Assembly: GCA_907163345.1 (NCBI GenBank)
Contig: CAJQUN010000023.1
Location: 6,644,598 to 6,708,597, forward strand
Reading direction: 5' to 3'
DNA: 64,000 nt
DNA from: Haberlea rhodopensis
Lineage: Eukaryota; Streptophyta; Magnoliopsida; Lamiales; Gesneriaceae
The notes under the pieces were generated by a model. That model made no database searches and had not been told where the DNA came from. It worked only from the letters and a program-made list of their open reading frames with translations. The number at the start of each line of letters is the position of its first letter. Position 1 is the stretch's first letter. Position numbers and translations under genes: made by a program. This document shows positions 21,909-32,647 of the stretch, piece by piece.

Positions 21909-23029
21909 AGTGACGGGCCGGTTACGGTTCGGAACCGTGAACCGGGTCAACGGTTAACCGGCCCGTTGACCCGGTTACGGTTACGGGCCGGCCCACGGTT
22001 TTTGAAAAACCGTGGGCATGTCTACCACTAGCCGCCTCTGGCAGCATATATTGAAGACATGATGGGATAGGCATACAAGTTCGATTCAATGCCCACTTTA
22101 GTCATATGTTTCCAGACTCAAAAGGCCTCATTGTATAGTTTCCCTATTCTCATTGCCACTTAGCAATGCACCACAAGAGAACTTTGTTTTCTCGCCTTGT
22201 TCCACCATCCTCTTAAATATTTCGATAGCAGCTGAAGTTTCTGAAGCCTTGGAACAAGCTACAAGGACCGAGTTCCACTCCCTGCTGCATGGTTTAAGGC
22301 CTTTCTCTTCCATTTTGTTGAGCAACCTGGCACCCATCTCCAAAATCCCTTTTTCCTAGATGCAGATAGTACATTAAAATGCGAGACCATTAGCTCATAT
22401 GATGTTATTTGGTTTAGGGCCTTTATCCAACAAGTCTCGTAAATTTCTAATGCTGCCAATCATTTTTTCGCCTTTCCGATCAGTCAAATGACGTGATTAC
22501 AAACCGATAAACTTACGTCAGAGTCCATTTATCTTATCCTAGTATACAATTCTTTAGCCACAACACAATGCTCTTCACGAGTGCATGCCCACACGAGGCG
22601 CTCATGTTCGGCACGACCAGGCTGAAGGCCAGCCTTATCCATCTCTTTTAGCAGTCTCAACACCTTAGTACTTAAGTTCTCACCACAAGCCAAAGCCGCA
22701 ATCACTTGGTAGCAGATTCAAACAGTGAAGTTCTCAAGGTTGTCAAACATGCATTTCCAGTCGTCATTGGAATCCTTACCAAATTCGTCTATTTGATATT
22801 TGTCTGATTATCTCGGTAAAGAAAGACTATGGTCCAAATCCATCTTCCAATCTACTGGACGCGTATAAGACTGTAGAATAAGTTGCAGGAGATGGAGACA
22901 CTCCCTTCTATAGAAAAAAGTTGGAGGGCCTGAGGTATATACCATTTGTCACGTCCACTTCCCTACTCAAATGGGTATTCCATTTCTTACATCATTTTCG
23001 AACTATAATATACGATTCAATATTAATAG

Positions 23030-23636
23030 TGATGTGATTCGATTTTTTTCGGGTTCGGTAGATTTAAGTGTTTGCAGAAAATAAAAGAAAAACACCAAGA
23101 TTTTTACGTGGAAAACCCTCGAATCGAGGAAAAAACCAAGGGACTTAAGTCCAGTATAATTTGTACTAGTCACGCTTTCTATTTGCTACAGGACTTGACA
23201 CAATATCTAAATGAAAAATCAACACTCAAAAATATATGGAAAAATTACAAGAGATGACCGAACAGACAATATAATGTTCTCTTCGGAGTCCTCTCTTCCT
23301 AAAAAAGTCCAACCCCTGTAATGAGGTTCCTCGCCTCTATTTATAGGCTCGATCCTTGTGATTACTTGGTGGGAAAGCTAGGATCAGATCTTCTTTGATA
23401 GTGGCGCTAATGTAGCGAGTGTCTGAGAAATCCGCACCACACTGCAGGTTTATCTCCCCCGGTTAATCTGTTGTTTACAGCCGGGTCTTCCGCTAATCTT
23501 TCACCAAAATACCGAGCAGGGTCTACCAGCAGTTCAGCTATAATCTGTTCGGTGCATTGTTGTTCGGTTATAATCTGTCTGTTCGGTTTCTTGCAGGGGA
23601 TTTTACCCGAAAAGGCCAATATGTCATATGACATCA
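23030..23636 (-). repeat. 3' LTR of the gypsy derivative (left copy)
   Basis: 607 bp. The minus strand starts TGATGTCATATGAC (23636) and ends GAATCACATCA (23030). It has the TATA box TATAAATA (minus, about 23336-23343), and the downstream TTTTCCACGTAAAAATC motif is typical of plant LTR R/U5. It matches the right LTR closely throughout. Confidence 0.88.
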
Positions 23637-23650
23637 GCTCACCCCCTGAA
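23637..23650 (-). other. Polypurine tract of the gypsy derivative
   Basis: On the minus strand, CTTCAGGGGGTGAGC directly precedes the LTR start TGATGTC, as expected for the plus-strand primer. It fixes the element's orientation as minus. Confidence 0.75.
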
Positions 23651-23842
23651 GTAAATCAAGACGAGAGTATTGAAGTCTTATTTTATTGTCTTCGGGTAAA
23701 ATCCAAATCTTGACCTACTGGGGTTTTGCCGCTCTTTTTTCCCGCTCAAATGTTTCAAACGCCGCGCGACGTTTCGTTTCCCGGGGCATATCCGCAGCCG
23801 TCCATTCAACTTATTTTGGATGGTGTGGATTTAACGACTGTT

Positions 23843-23865
23843 CACGTGGTCCCTATCTATAAATA
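23843..23865 (+). promoter_or_regulatory. Putative promoter of the antisense ORF (G-box and TATA)
   Basis: CACGTG at 23843-23848 and TATAAATA at 23858-23865, about 110 bp before the ATG at 23975, with a pyrimidine-rich leader between. The orientation is opposite to the LTR promoter. Confidence 0.5.
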
Positions 23866-23974
23866 CTCCACCATTCCCTTCATTTACTTCACTTTGCTGC
23901 ATTCTGCTTCCGAGCTAACGTTTAGACGACCGAGCAATTTATCTTCAATCCTCTCCGGCTTCTATCTATCAAGT

Positions 23975-25966
23975 ATGGCATCTTCTTCAGATGATTCCTC
24001 CTTGAGGGTGATAGATGTGTACGATGAGGGGGGTGTCAATACCCCTTATCCTCGATCATCATCCTCCTCGGATAGCGAGGAGACTCTAAGCTCTTCATCT
24101 GCTCGTAAAGAAGAGCAACGAGCTGCTATGGAACAAGACTTGATGAATGCTAAAGTCCCTTGGTTCGAAATTTTTGAATCAAGGTATAGATCGGACCAGC
24201 ATTTATCTAATATTCGTACGAGGAGGGAGATTTCTGATGGGCTTCTATTATTGCCCCCACTTCAGGATCTCGTCATCACTTGCCCCCTCAGGGCTCTTTT
24301 CCTTTCTATTTAGACCAACTCCGATGAGGTCTTTGTTTTCCTGTCCCCTCCTTTTTGTTGAACTGGCCTCTATATTTCCGTTTCTCTCAGCCAACTATTC
24401 CCCAACAGTTATAGATTATTGACGGGTTTCTTTATAGTTCTTTCTTTTTTGGGTTTCACTCCTACTCCCGAATTCTTCCATTGCTTTTTCCAACTGAATA
24501 AGAAGAGATCGGGCTTTTTTACTTTTCTTCTCGAACAGGGGTTGGTTTTCTCAAGAATTACCCCTCGTCAAACAAGAATTGGAAGAGGTTCTATTTCTTT
24601 GCTCGTCCACTCCAGCCTTGGGATTGTCCCATGAGAAGGAAGACCTCCCGAAGGGAAAATCGATCAAGGGATACCTTGAGAAGGAACCGTATCTGTCGGT
24701 TCGTCGTAAGCTTGGCGATCAATGTTTTAACCTAGCGGAGCTTATTGAAGACGAACTACTGTACTTGTTCTAGCTGAGCCCGAAGGGTGCATCCTTGAAG
24801 ATGCCCCTCGCTGAGTGTTTCTGAGCACTCTCACATACTTGTATATTTTGATTGTTATATCGGACTAATCTTTGCTTATTTTTTTCAGAAACAAAAATGA
24901 TGAAAGCTAGATGGCCGAGAAGCTGAAAGCCATGTATCAGAAAGGCCAGGCTTTCGAATCTGCTGTTACTCCAGCCTCTCCTCCATCTGTTGAACCTACC
25001 TCTCCACCCGATGAGAGGGCTTCTCCTGAGAAGGCCTTGGCACTTCGCCCCCGACCATTCCCGAGGGCCAGGGTTCTTCCTCGAACCCCCCCCTCCCCCC
25101 CCCCCCCCCCCCCCCCCCCCCCAAGAAAACCTCTTATTCCCTCATTTCACATGTACCCCGAGCTTCTTCTCAAACTGCCCCGGTGGTCCGAACGCTTCTC
25201 GACCCACCTCGAGAAACCACATTCCCACCTGGACATATTCCCCCAATGTCCCCCTCTTGAAGAAACCAGACCCCAAGACTTCACAATCCATCCTATGTCA
25301 TTCTCCCAACTCCGCCGATCGCAAATACTTCGGGGAGTTTGCCTTCAGTAATTTGGTGAATGAATTCGCCACTTCCTTCACCCAGGTAATTATTCTTTAT
25401 TGATAATTTTCTAAGTATTTATCTTCGGTATACTCATTTCTTGCGTTCTTACGCAGGCCCACATGATGGCGGGTGAACTTCTCACCCGATTCCATTCGGT
25501 TCGATCAGCAGATGCTAATCGCCAAAAGCAAATCAAGCAACTTGAAAATATGGGCGATGATTTAAAGAAGTCCATAAAGCTACTAGAAGATCAGCATTCT
25601 GCAATGATGGTCGCTCGGGATGAGGCGCAGGCTGCCCTTGAGAGAGAGCGCTAGAGGTCGGCTGAAGTGGATGAGGTAAGACTTTATCGGAGCAATACAA
25701 ATCCATTTCCGAACAACTCGCCCAGGAGAATCTTCTTTAGGTGTTCAGATGGAGGAGTTTTGGCTTGCAAAGAAGGCTGACATTTTGAAGTCCTCAGAGT
25801 TCAGTGACATGGTGGTGGACCGCGCAACAAAATTTTTTGATCAAGGGTTTGGGGCCTGTGTCCGCCAATTTGAGGTTAAGGGTTACCCTCCTGAAGGGAT
25901 TCCGAAGGATTTTCTTGATGTTGAAACAGTTTTGGAAAGCCTTCCAGAGGAATTCTTTCAACCATA
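23975..25966 (+). pseudogene. Antisense extra ORF, 'putative gypsy transposon' domain, broken
   Basis: It starts MASSSDDSSLRVIDVYDEGG. After an acidic serine-rich segment come KVPWFEIFESRYRSD, then in shifted frames FFVELASIFPFLSANYSPTV, TGFFIVLSFLGFTPTPEFFH and KGYLEKEPYLSVRRKLGDQC. This is the layout of the plant 'putative gypsy type transposon' domain (Transposase_28, PF04195) as I recall it. A proline-rich stretch (interrupted by the C tract at 25085) and a coiled coil follow (QIKQLENMGDDLKKSIKLLE, about 25520-25580), then a C-terminal block ending LESLPEEFFQP at 25966. GT-AG-like junctions occur (for example around 25385 and 25455), so some frame changes are introns; stops at 24311 and 24770 are probably real lesions. 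Its function is unknown. It runs opposite to the host element and has its own promoter signals. Confidence 0.6.
25085..25122. repeat. Poly-C tract
   Basis: About 37 bases, almost all C, in the proline-rich part of the antisense ORF. Its length is likely variable or misassembled, so the frame on either side should not be trusted. Confidence 0.9.
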
Positions 25967-26079
25967 GATTATGGATGCTATTTTTCTTTTCCTGCTTTTG
26001 TTCCGATGTAATATCTCCTTGATTGAAATTCATTTTGCTGTTCAAAATCTCGATCCCCAACACTTGCACAAATTTAAGT

Positions 26080-26463
26080 TTTGAAAGTGAACCAAACATC
26101 CCGATCCCACGAGTAAATCATTAAAATTTCGAACAAGCTCGCTACCCGAGCAAAATCACTTAGGCAATTTTGTGTTTAAACGTGACCAAGCATCCCGATC
26201 CCACGAGTAAATCATTAAAATTCCGAACAAGCTCGCTACCCTGAGCATAATCACTTAGGCAATTTATGTTCAAACGTGGACCAAACATCCCGATCCCACG
26301 AGTAAATCATTAAAATTCCGAACAAGCTCGCTACCCCGAGCATAATCACTTAGGCATTTTTTTATGTTTAAACGTGGATCAAACATCCCGATCACACGGG
26401 TAGCTCGCTACCCCGAGCATAATCACTTAGGCAATTTTATGTTTAAACGTGGACCAAACATCC
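26080..26463. repeat. 96-bp tandem repeat array, left part
   Basis: Four units of about 96 bp, each with CCGATCCCACGAGTAAATCA, then GCTCGCTACCCCGAGC (a small hairpin), then ATCACTTAGGCAATTTT and GTTTAAACGTGGACCAAACA. The third boundary has a shortened unit near 26390. The array is interrupted at 26464 by TR-GAG copy 2 and continues at 31628. Confidence 0.92.
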
Positions 26464-27877
26464 TGTTGGAATCGAAGAGGGGGGGTGAATGAGATTCATT
26501 GGCTACTTTAGCTTTTTAAAATGAGTTTGAAAAATAAAAGAGTTTTGCGCTTGCGGAAGCCTTTAGTCAATCGATAAATAAAAAGAATAAATAAATAAAT
26601 GCGTAATGAAAAATAAAGCAATAAATAACAAAAGGATTTGTTATAGAAGTTCGGCGATGAATCGCCTACGTCTCCTCTTCCCGGTTAGATAACCTCCAAC
26701 CGAGGTTCCACTAGAACAATTTGTCTTGGCCTTGAGGGCTCCAAGTTAGCCACACAAAAACTCTTCCCGAGTTACGACGCTCTTCCCGAGCACACTACTC
26801 TTCCCGAGTACACAACGCTCTTCCCGAGCACAATACCCTTCACGAGTATACAAAGCTCTTCCCGAGCTACCAACACTCTTCACGAGTCTTCTTGGCCTTA
26901 AGGGCTCCAAGGATAGCCACACACTTGCACCAACTAGACTAGTTGATGACTTTACAATTTTCCAACTTGCTTTGGTGTTGGAGGACCTTTACAAGAAATC
27001 AAACCAAAAAGCACATTCACGGTGTACTCACACGAAGACAACAAGACTTAACAAATGGAAACAATTACTAGCTCCAATACAACAACAATGTATGGAGTTT
27101 GTAATGCTATTCAAGAATTTAATAATCAAAGCTTTGGTATAGTTTGTAGACTTGTTTCTTAGCTTCAAAATGCTCCAAATCATCCATATTTATAGTGTAG
27201 GAGGCCCCCAAGGCTCCTACTAGCCGTTGCTTCAAATAAGGCTTGAATCACTCCTCGATCGCCTCAGCCATCGCCTCAGGCGATCACCATCGCCGCGCCC
27301 CAACGGTCAGCAAAAATCACGGATCGCCTCAGGCGATCGCTGGATCGCCTCAGGCGATCCAAGTCAAATCCCAATGCCGTAGCTCCAGCAACCTGAAATC
27401 ATGCATCGCCTCGGGCGAAGTCCACATCGCCTCAGGCGTTCCAGCCCATCGCCTCGGGCGTTCAGTCCATCGCCTCGGGCGATCTTCCTGCGCGTATGCC
27501 CGCGCCATGCCTCGGCGTCGCTTCAGTCGATGTGCGGGGGCGAAGTTCCTGTGGCTGCCATCGCCTCAGTCGTTGGTCACCATCGCCTGGGGCGATCTTC
27601 CTCGCATGCTCGCCTAGCCATCGCCTCTGTCGATGTGCGTGGCGATGCCCCTCCTGGCACCCATCGCCTGGGGCGATGATCACCATCGCCTGTGGCGATC
27701 CAGGCCAGAATATGCACACTTGAAATTCTTCATTCCAATCCACTTTTCATCACTTAATCTGCACACTAAGTAGATGCATTAGTATAACAAACACAAGTTT
27801 TGTTGATCATCAAAACTCAAAGATTGACCGGGGATAATTTAACGCATTAAACGCAACCATGCGTTTAAGGCTCAACA
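26464..27877 (-). repeat. 3' LTR of TR-GAG copy 2
   Basis: 1414 bp. It carries the ATCGCCTCAGGCGAT-type palindromes (about 27255-27705) and the CTCTTCCCGAG array (26760-26890), in mirror order to copy 1. It contains a palindrome segment (near 27565-27588) that is missing from the partner LTR. Confidence 0.92.
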
Positions 27878-27893
27878 ATCTCCCCCTTTTTGA
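27878..27893 (-). other. Polypurine tract of TR-GAG copy 2
   Basis: AAAAAGGGGGAGATT on the minus strand, abutting the 3' LTR. Further CTCCCCCT blocks on the plus strand occur near 27954, 28012, 28042 and 28090. Confidence 0.8.
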
Positions 27894-28540
27894 TGATCAC
27901 AAAACTTGATAAACTTGAATAAGTAATATGCATGAAATGTGAGTAAAAATAACTCCCCCTTAACAATTGCATACACTACAAGTTATCAAGTAAATCTTTA
28001 AACAAATAACTCTCCCCCTCAAACCATGCATACATAAGCTCTCCCCCTTAAACTATGCATGTATTAAGGTTCAAGTTTATCACAAAAATCTCCCCCTTTT
28101 TGTGATAATCAAAAAGCATAAAATTCAAATAAACATGGCATAATTTAAGTTGACATATAGATTCAAATTTCACATGTTCCTCATCAAACAAGATTGAATC
28201 ATATAGAGGTGAATCACAACCATGTGTTTGTGGCACTTAACAATTAATTCTCAAAGTTGCAATGTGTGCATATGTTTATGCCCAAAACAAAATAATAAAA
28301 ATATCAAGGCATAATAACAAATCATATACTTGCACATTTTCATATAGCATATTCAAATTTGAATGCAAAGCATATCAAGCACTTACTATAAAAAGATAAG
28401 CATACATCATGCACTTGACAATTTTGCTAAGGGGTTATGCATTTTACTCCAATGAATATTGAGCTTCAATATTTATTGATCACAATTGATTTGTGCCAAT
28501 GAATTTTGAAATTGCTCTTTTAATATGTAAAAAGTAAATT

Positions 28541-30187
28541 TTACCCTTTATGACAAGAGTTAGTTCTTGTCATTGGTCCAATGCCTCTTGCTTCTTCTAT
28601 GGTGGTGAACAAGACAAACTCCTCCTTTGAGTTGCTTGGTCCTTCATCCTTCATTCCCTTGTTGTCCCTACAAGACAAATTTACAATAGGAGTTTCTTTG
28701 GTACCCATTTGATTTTTGGGTCCTTGAGGGTTAACTTTCAATTGCACTTTTGGGATCCATTTCCACCTTTTATTAGGGTGGTATTGGATTCTAGCAAATC
28801 TACAGTTGTTCTTGGTATGACCATTTTTGCAACAATAGTTACAAGTAGTAGAATCATGTTTAGCTTTGGCCAACAAGCTTGAAAAAGATTTTGATTTGCT
28901 TGAAAAACCTAACCCGGCTTTATCAAAGCTACAACGTTGCAAGCCAAGCAATTCATTCATCTTTATACTACTTTCACTAAACTTGGCAAAAGATGTCTTT
29001 AAATTAAGCACTTGGTTTTTCAAAATAGTATTTTCTTCTTCCTTTTTTGCCAAGTCTAGCTTAAGTACTTTGTTGCTCTTCTTGGTTTTACCAAGACAAT
29101 CAATGAGTTCATTATAAGCATCTAATAATTCATCATAAGAAGGTACCTCATCATCATCCTCTTCATCTTCATTTCCAAGAGCCATTAGACAAAGATTTTT
29201 GGCTTCTTCTTCATCGGAGTCGCTATCACTCCATGTAGCTATGAACGCCTTCTTCTTCCCTTTGTCCTCATTCTTCTTCCTAGGACATTTGTTAGCATAA
29301 TGGCCTATTTCTTGACAATTATAACAAGTTACCTCATTTTTGGATTCTTGTTTGGTAGCATTGGAGGTCTTTGACTTGCTATGCTTGGTGAAGAGCTTTT
29401 TGAACTTCTTTGTGAACAATCTCATCTCTTCATCATCATCATTTTCTCCATCATCGGAGTGGTCTTTCCTTCCCATCAAGGCAATCCCATTTTTCTTGGA
29501 TCTATCCTCCTCCTTTAATTCTCTCCTTGTGGCAACTTCAAGTTCATGAGTCACCAAGGTGCCATGGAGCTCATCAAGATCATAGGAAGCACTTTCTCCT
29601 TTGTTGGACTCGATAATTGCCGTCCTCTTTGCATCCCATTCCTTTGGTAAGGCTCTTAGTGCTCTCCTCCATATTTGCTTTGGAGGGTACTTCTCTCCAA
29701 GTTGGGCAAGCTCATTGATGATTTGAGTGAGCCTTCTAAACATGGAATCAACTTCTTCTCCGGACTCCATCTCAAAGGTTTCATACTTGAGTTGCAATAG
29801 ATCAATCTTGGTCTCCTTTACTTGATTAGTGCCCTCATGACAAATTTGCAATTTGTCCCAAATTTCCTTTGCCATTGAGCACATTGAGATCCGGTTGTAC
29901 TCCTTCATATCTAAAGCACAATGCAAAATATTAATCGCTTTAGCATTTTGTGAAATTAATATCATATCCGCTCTAGTGAAATCGTCCATATCTTTGGGAA
30001 CACTAATTCCCCCAACTTCCTTTAAAGGAGTATGTGGACCTTTCACAATGATTTTCCATAGATCATAATCTACGGATTGGATATATAGAGAAATTCTATT
30101 TTTTCAATACCCGTAGTTATCACTCGTGAAAAGCGGAGGGCGATTCGTCGATTGACCTTGAGCAAACTCATTTGCTAGATTAGCCAT
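28541..30187 (-). pseudogene. Copia-type Gag of TR-GAG copy 2 (premature stop)
   Basis: ATG at 30187, same start peptide as copy 1 (MANLANEFAQ), 548 residues if read through one in-frame TGA at 30106-30104 (codon 28, where copy 1 has Trp in NYGYWKNRI). The rest is open to 28541. The UBN2-like Gag pattern, a CCHC knuckle CYNCQEIGHYANKC, acidic and coiled-coil segments and a second knuckle CNYCCKNGHTKNNC are present. The C-terminus ends EEARGIGPMTRTN... and differs from copy 1 after an indel. The codon that is a stop in copy 1 (position 60) is Gly here, so the two nonsense changes are independent. Confidence 0.88.
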
Positions 30188-30220
30188 AAAAAGATTTTGA
30201 TTTAAAAACAAAAAATCAAA

Positions 30221-30234
30221 TGGCTCTGATACCA
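30221..30234 (-). other. Primer binding site of TR-GAG copy 2
   Basis: TGGTATCAGAGCCA on the minus strand, two bases inside the 5' LTR end at 30237. Confidence 0.92.
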
Positions 30235-30236
30235 CT

Positions 30237-31627
30237 TGTTGGAATCGAAGAGGGGGGGTGAATGAGATTCCTTGGCTACTTTAGCTTTTTAAATGAGTTT
30301 GAAAAATAAAAGAGTTTTGCGCTTGCGGAAGCCTTTAGTCAATCGATAAATAAAAAGAATAAATAAATAAATGCGTAATGAAAAATAAAGCAATAAATAA
30401 CAAAAGGATTTGTTATAGAAGTTCGGCGATGAATCGCCTACATCTCCTCTTCCCGGTTAGGTAACCTCCAACCGAGGTTCCACTAGAACAATTTGTCTTG
30501 GCCTTGAGGGCTCCAAGTTAGCCACACAAAAACTCTTCCCGAATCACGACGCTCTTCCCGAGCACACTACTCTTCCCGAGTACACAACGCTCTTCCCGAG
30601 CACAATACCCTTCACGAGTATACAAAGCTCTTCCCGAGCTACCAACACTCTTCACGAGTCTTCTTGGCCTTAAGGGCTCCAAGGATAGCCACACACTTGC
30701 ACCAACTAGACTAGTTGATGACTTTACAATTTTCCAACTTGCTTTGGTGTTTGAGGACCTTTACAAGAAATCAAACCAAAAAGCACCTTCACGGTGTACT
30801 CACACGAAGACAACAAGACTTAACAAATGGAAACAATTACTAGCACCAATACAACAACAATGTATGAAGTTTGTAATGCTATTCAAGAATTTAATAATCA
30901 AAGCTTTGGTATAGTTTGTAGACTTGTTTCTTAGCTTCAAAATGCTCCAAATCATCCATATTTATAGTGTAGGAGGCCCCCAAGGCTCCTACTAGCCGTT
31001 GCTTCAAATAAGGCTTGAATCACTCCTCGATCGCCTCAGCCATCGCCTCAGGCGATCACCATCGCCGCGCCCCGACGGTCAGCAAAAATCACGGATCGCC
31101 TCAGGCGATCGCTGGATCGCCTCAGGCGATCCAAGTCAAATCCCAATGCCGTAGCTCCAGCAGCCTGAAATCATGCATCGCCTCGGGCGAAGTCCTCATC
31201 GCCTTAGGCGTTCCAGCCCATCGCCTCGGGCGTTCAGTCCATCGCCTCGGGCGATCTTCCTGCGCGTATGCCCGCGCCATGCCTCGGCGTCGCTTCAGTC
31301 GATGTGCGGGGGCAAAGTTCCTGTGGCTGCCATCGCCTGGGGCGATCTTCCTCGCATGCTCGCCTAGCCATTGCCTCTGTCGATGTGCGTGGCGATGCCC
31401 CTCCTGACACCCATCGCCTGGGGCGATGATCACCATCGCCTGGGGCGATCCAGGCCAGAATATGCACACTTGAAATTCTTCATTCCAATCCACTTTTCAT
31501 CACTTAATCTGCACACTAAGTAGATGCATTAGTATAACAAACACAAGTTTTGTTGATCATCAAAACTCAAAGATTGACCGGGGATAATTTAACGCATTAA
31601 ACGCAACCATGCGTTTAAGGCTCAACA
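30237..31627 (-). repeat. 5' LTR of TR-GAG copy 2
   Basis: 1391 bp, TG...CA on the minus strand. It has the same palindrome cluster upstream of a TATA box (TATAAATA on minus, about 30958-30965) and lacks the roughly 23-bp palindrome segment found in the 3' LTR. Confidence 0.92.
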
Positions 31628-32645
31628 CATCCGGATCCCACGAGTAAATCATGAAAATTCGAACAAGCTCGCTACCCCGAGCATAATCACTTAGGCAATT
31701 TTATGTTTAAACGTGGACCAAACATCCCGATCCCACGAGTAAATCATTAAAATTTTGAACAAGCTCGCTACCCGTAGCATAATCACTTAGGCAATTTTAT
31801 GTTTAAACGTGGACCAAACACCCCGATCCCACGAGTAAATCATTAAAACTCCGAAAAGCTCGCTACCCCGAGCATAATCACTTAGGCAATTTTATGTTTA
31901 AACGTGGACCAAACATCCCGATCCCACGAGTAAATCATTAAAATTCCGAAAAAGCTCGCTACCCCGAACATAATCACTTAGGCAATTTTATGTTTAAACG
32001 TGGACCAAATATCCTGATCCCACGAGTAAATCATTAAACTTCTGAAAAGGCTCGCTACCCCGAGCATAATCACTTAGGCAGTTTTATGTTTAAACGTGGA
32101 CCAAACATCCCGATCCCACGAGTAAATCATTAAATATCCGAACAAGCTCGGTACCCCGAGCATAATCACTTAGGCAATTTTTGTTTAAACGTGGACCAAA
32201 CATCCCGATCCCACGAGTAAATAATTAAATATCCGAACAAGCTCGCTACCCCGAGCATAATCACTTAGGCAATTTTATGTTTAAACGTGGACCAAATATC
32301 CCGATCCCACGAGTAAATCATTAAAATTCCGAACAAGCTCGCTACCCCGAGCATAATCACTTAGGCAATTTTATGTTTAAACGTGGACCAAACATCTCGA
32401 TCCCACGAGTAAATCATTAAAATTCCGAACAAGCTCGCTACCTCGAGCATAATCACTTAGGCAGTTTTATGTTTAAACGTGGACCAAACATCCCGACCAC
32501 ACGAGTAAATCATTGAAATTGTGAACAAGCTCGCAACCCTGAGCATAATCACTTATGCAATTTTATGTGTAAACGTGGACCAAACATCCCGATCCCACAA
32601 GTAAAACATTAAAATTTCGAACAAGCTCGCTATACCCACTTAGGC
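31628..32645. repeat. 96-bp tandem repeat array, right part
   Basis: About ten further units continuing the array cut at 26463. The last units (32490-32640) are more diverged. The array ends in GGCAATTTTTTTCGGG, where it runs straight into the truncated 5' LTR with A/T microhomology. Confidence 0.92.
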
Positions 32646-32647
32646 AA

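Larger units (their letters stand above)
18880..22024 (-). mobile_element. hAT transposon
   Basis: A 3145-bp element bounded by an exact 8-bp duplication CCACTAGC (18872-18879 and 22025-22032). Its termini are inverted: TAGACATGACCACGG at the left, and CCGTGGGCATGTCTA at the right. Both ends carry dense runs of AACCG/CCGGTT motifs (18895-19050 and 21590-21990). The interior encodes a hAT transposase on the minus strand. The element sits within the PPR pseudogene. The transposase has only two visible lesions, so the insertion appears fairly recent. Confidence 0.93.
17690..22900 (-). pseudogene. PPR protein pseudogene (At5g02830-like), split by hAT
   Basis: Minus-strand fragments in correct order. 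22700-22500 (ACGENLSTKVLRLLKEMDKA, then GLQPGRAEHERLVWACTREE). 22460-22130 (GPKPNN, then YELMVSHFNVL, MGARLLNKMEEKGLKPCSRE, VACSKASETSAAIEIFKRMV). 22130-22040 in a shifted frame (GKLYNEAF, then VWKHMTKVGIE and LYAYPIMSS). Finally, beyond the transposon, 17960-17720 (QRKFNIVDSIICEMVS, then AYEWLKRTEVQKITPSEITY). These are typical 35-residue pentatricopeptide repeats and resemble the chloroplast PPR of the At5g02830 type; the orthology is from memory of the family. Frameshifts and stops in nearly every block show it is dead. PPR proteins bind organellar RNA. Confidence 0.75.
26464..31627 (-). mobile_element. Gag-only LTR retrotransposon (TR-GAG type), copy 2
   Basis: 5164 bp, the same family as copy 1 but on the minus strand. 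The 5' LTR is 30237-31627 and the 3' LTR 26464-27877. CATCC at 26459-26463 and 31628-31632 is the 5-bp duplication. It lies in the middle of the 96-bp tandem array, cutting one unit. The internal region again has a primer site, a Gag frame and a run of purine tracts, with no pol. Confidence 0.93.

Noticed and set aside
24990..25403. Second ORF rich in proline overlapping the antisense ORF
   Set aside because: Frame depends on the length of the poly-C tract and shows no domain; the tract is unreliable.
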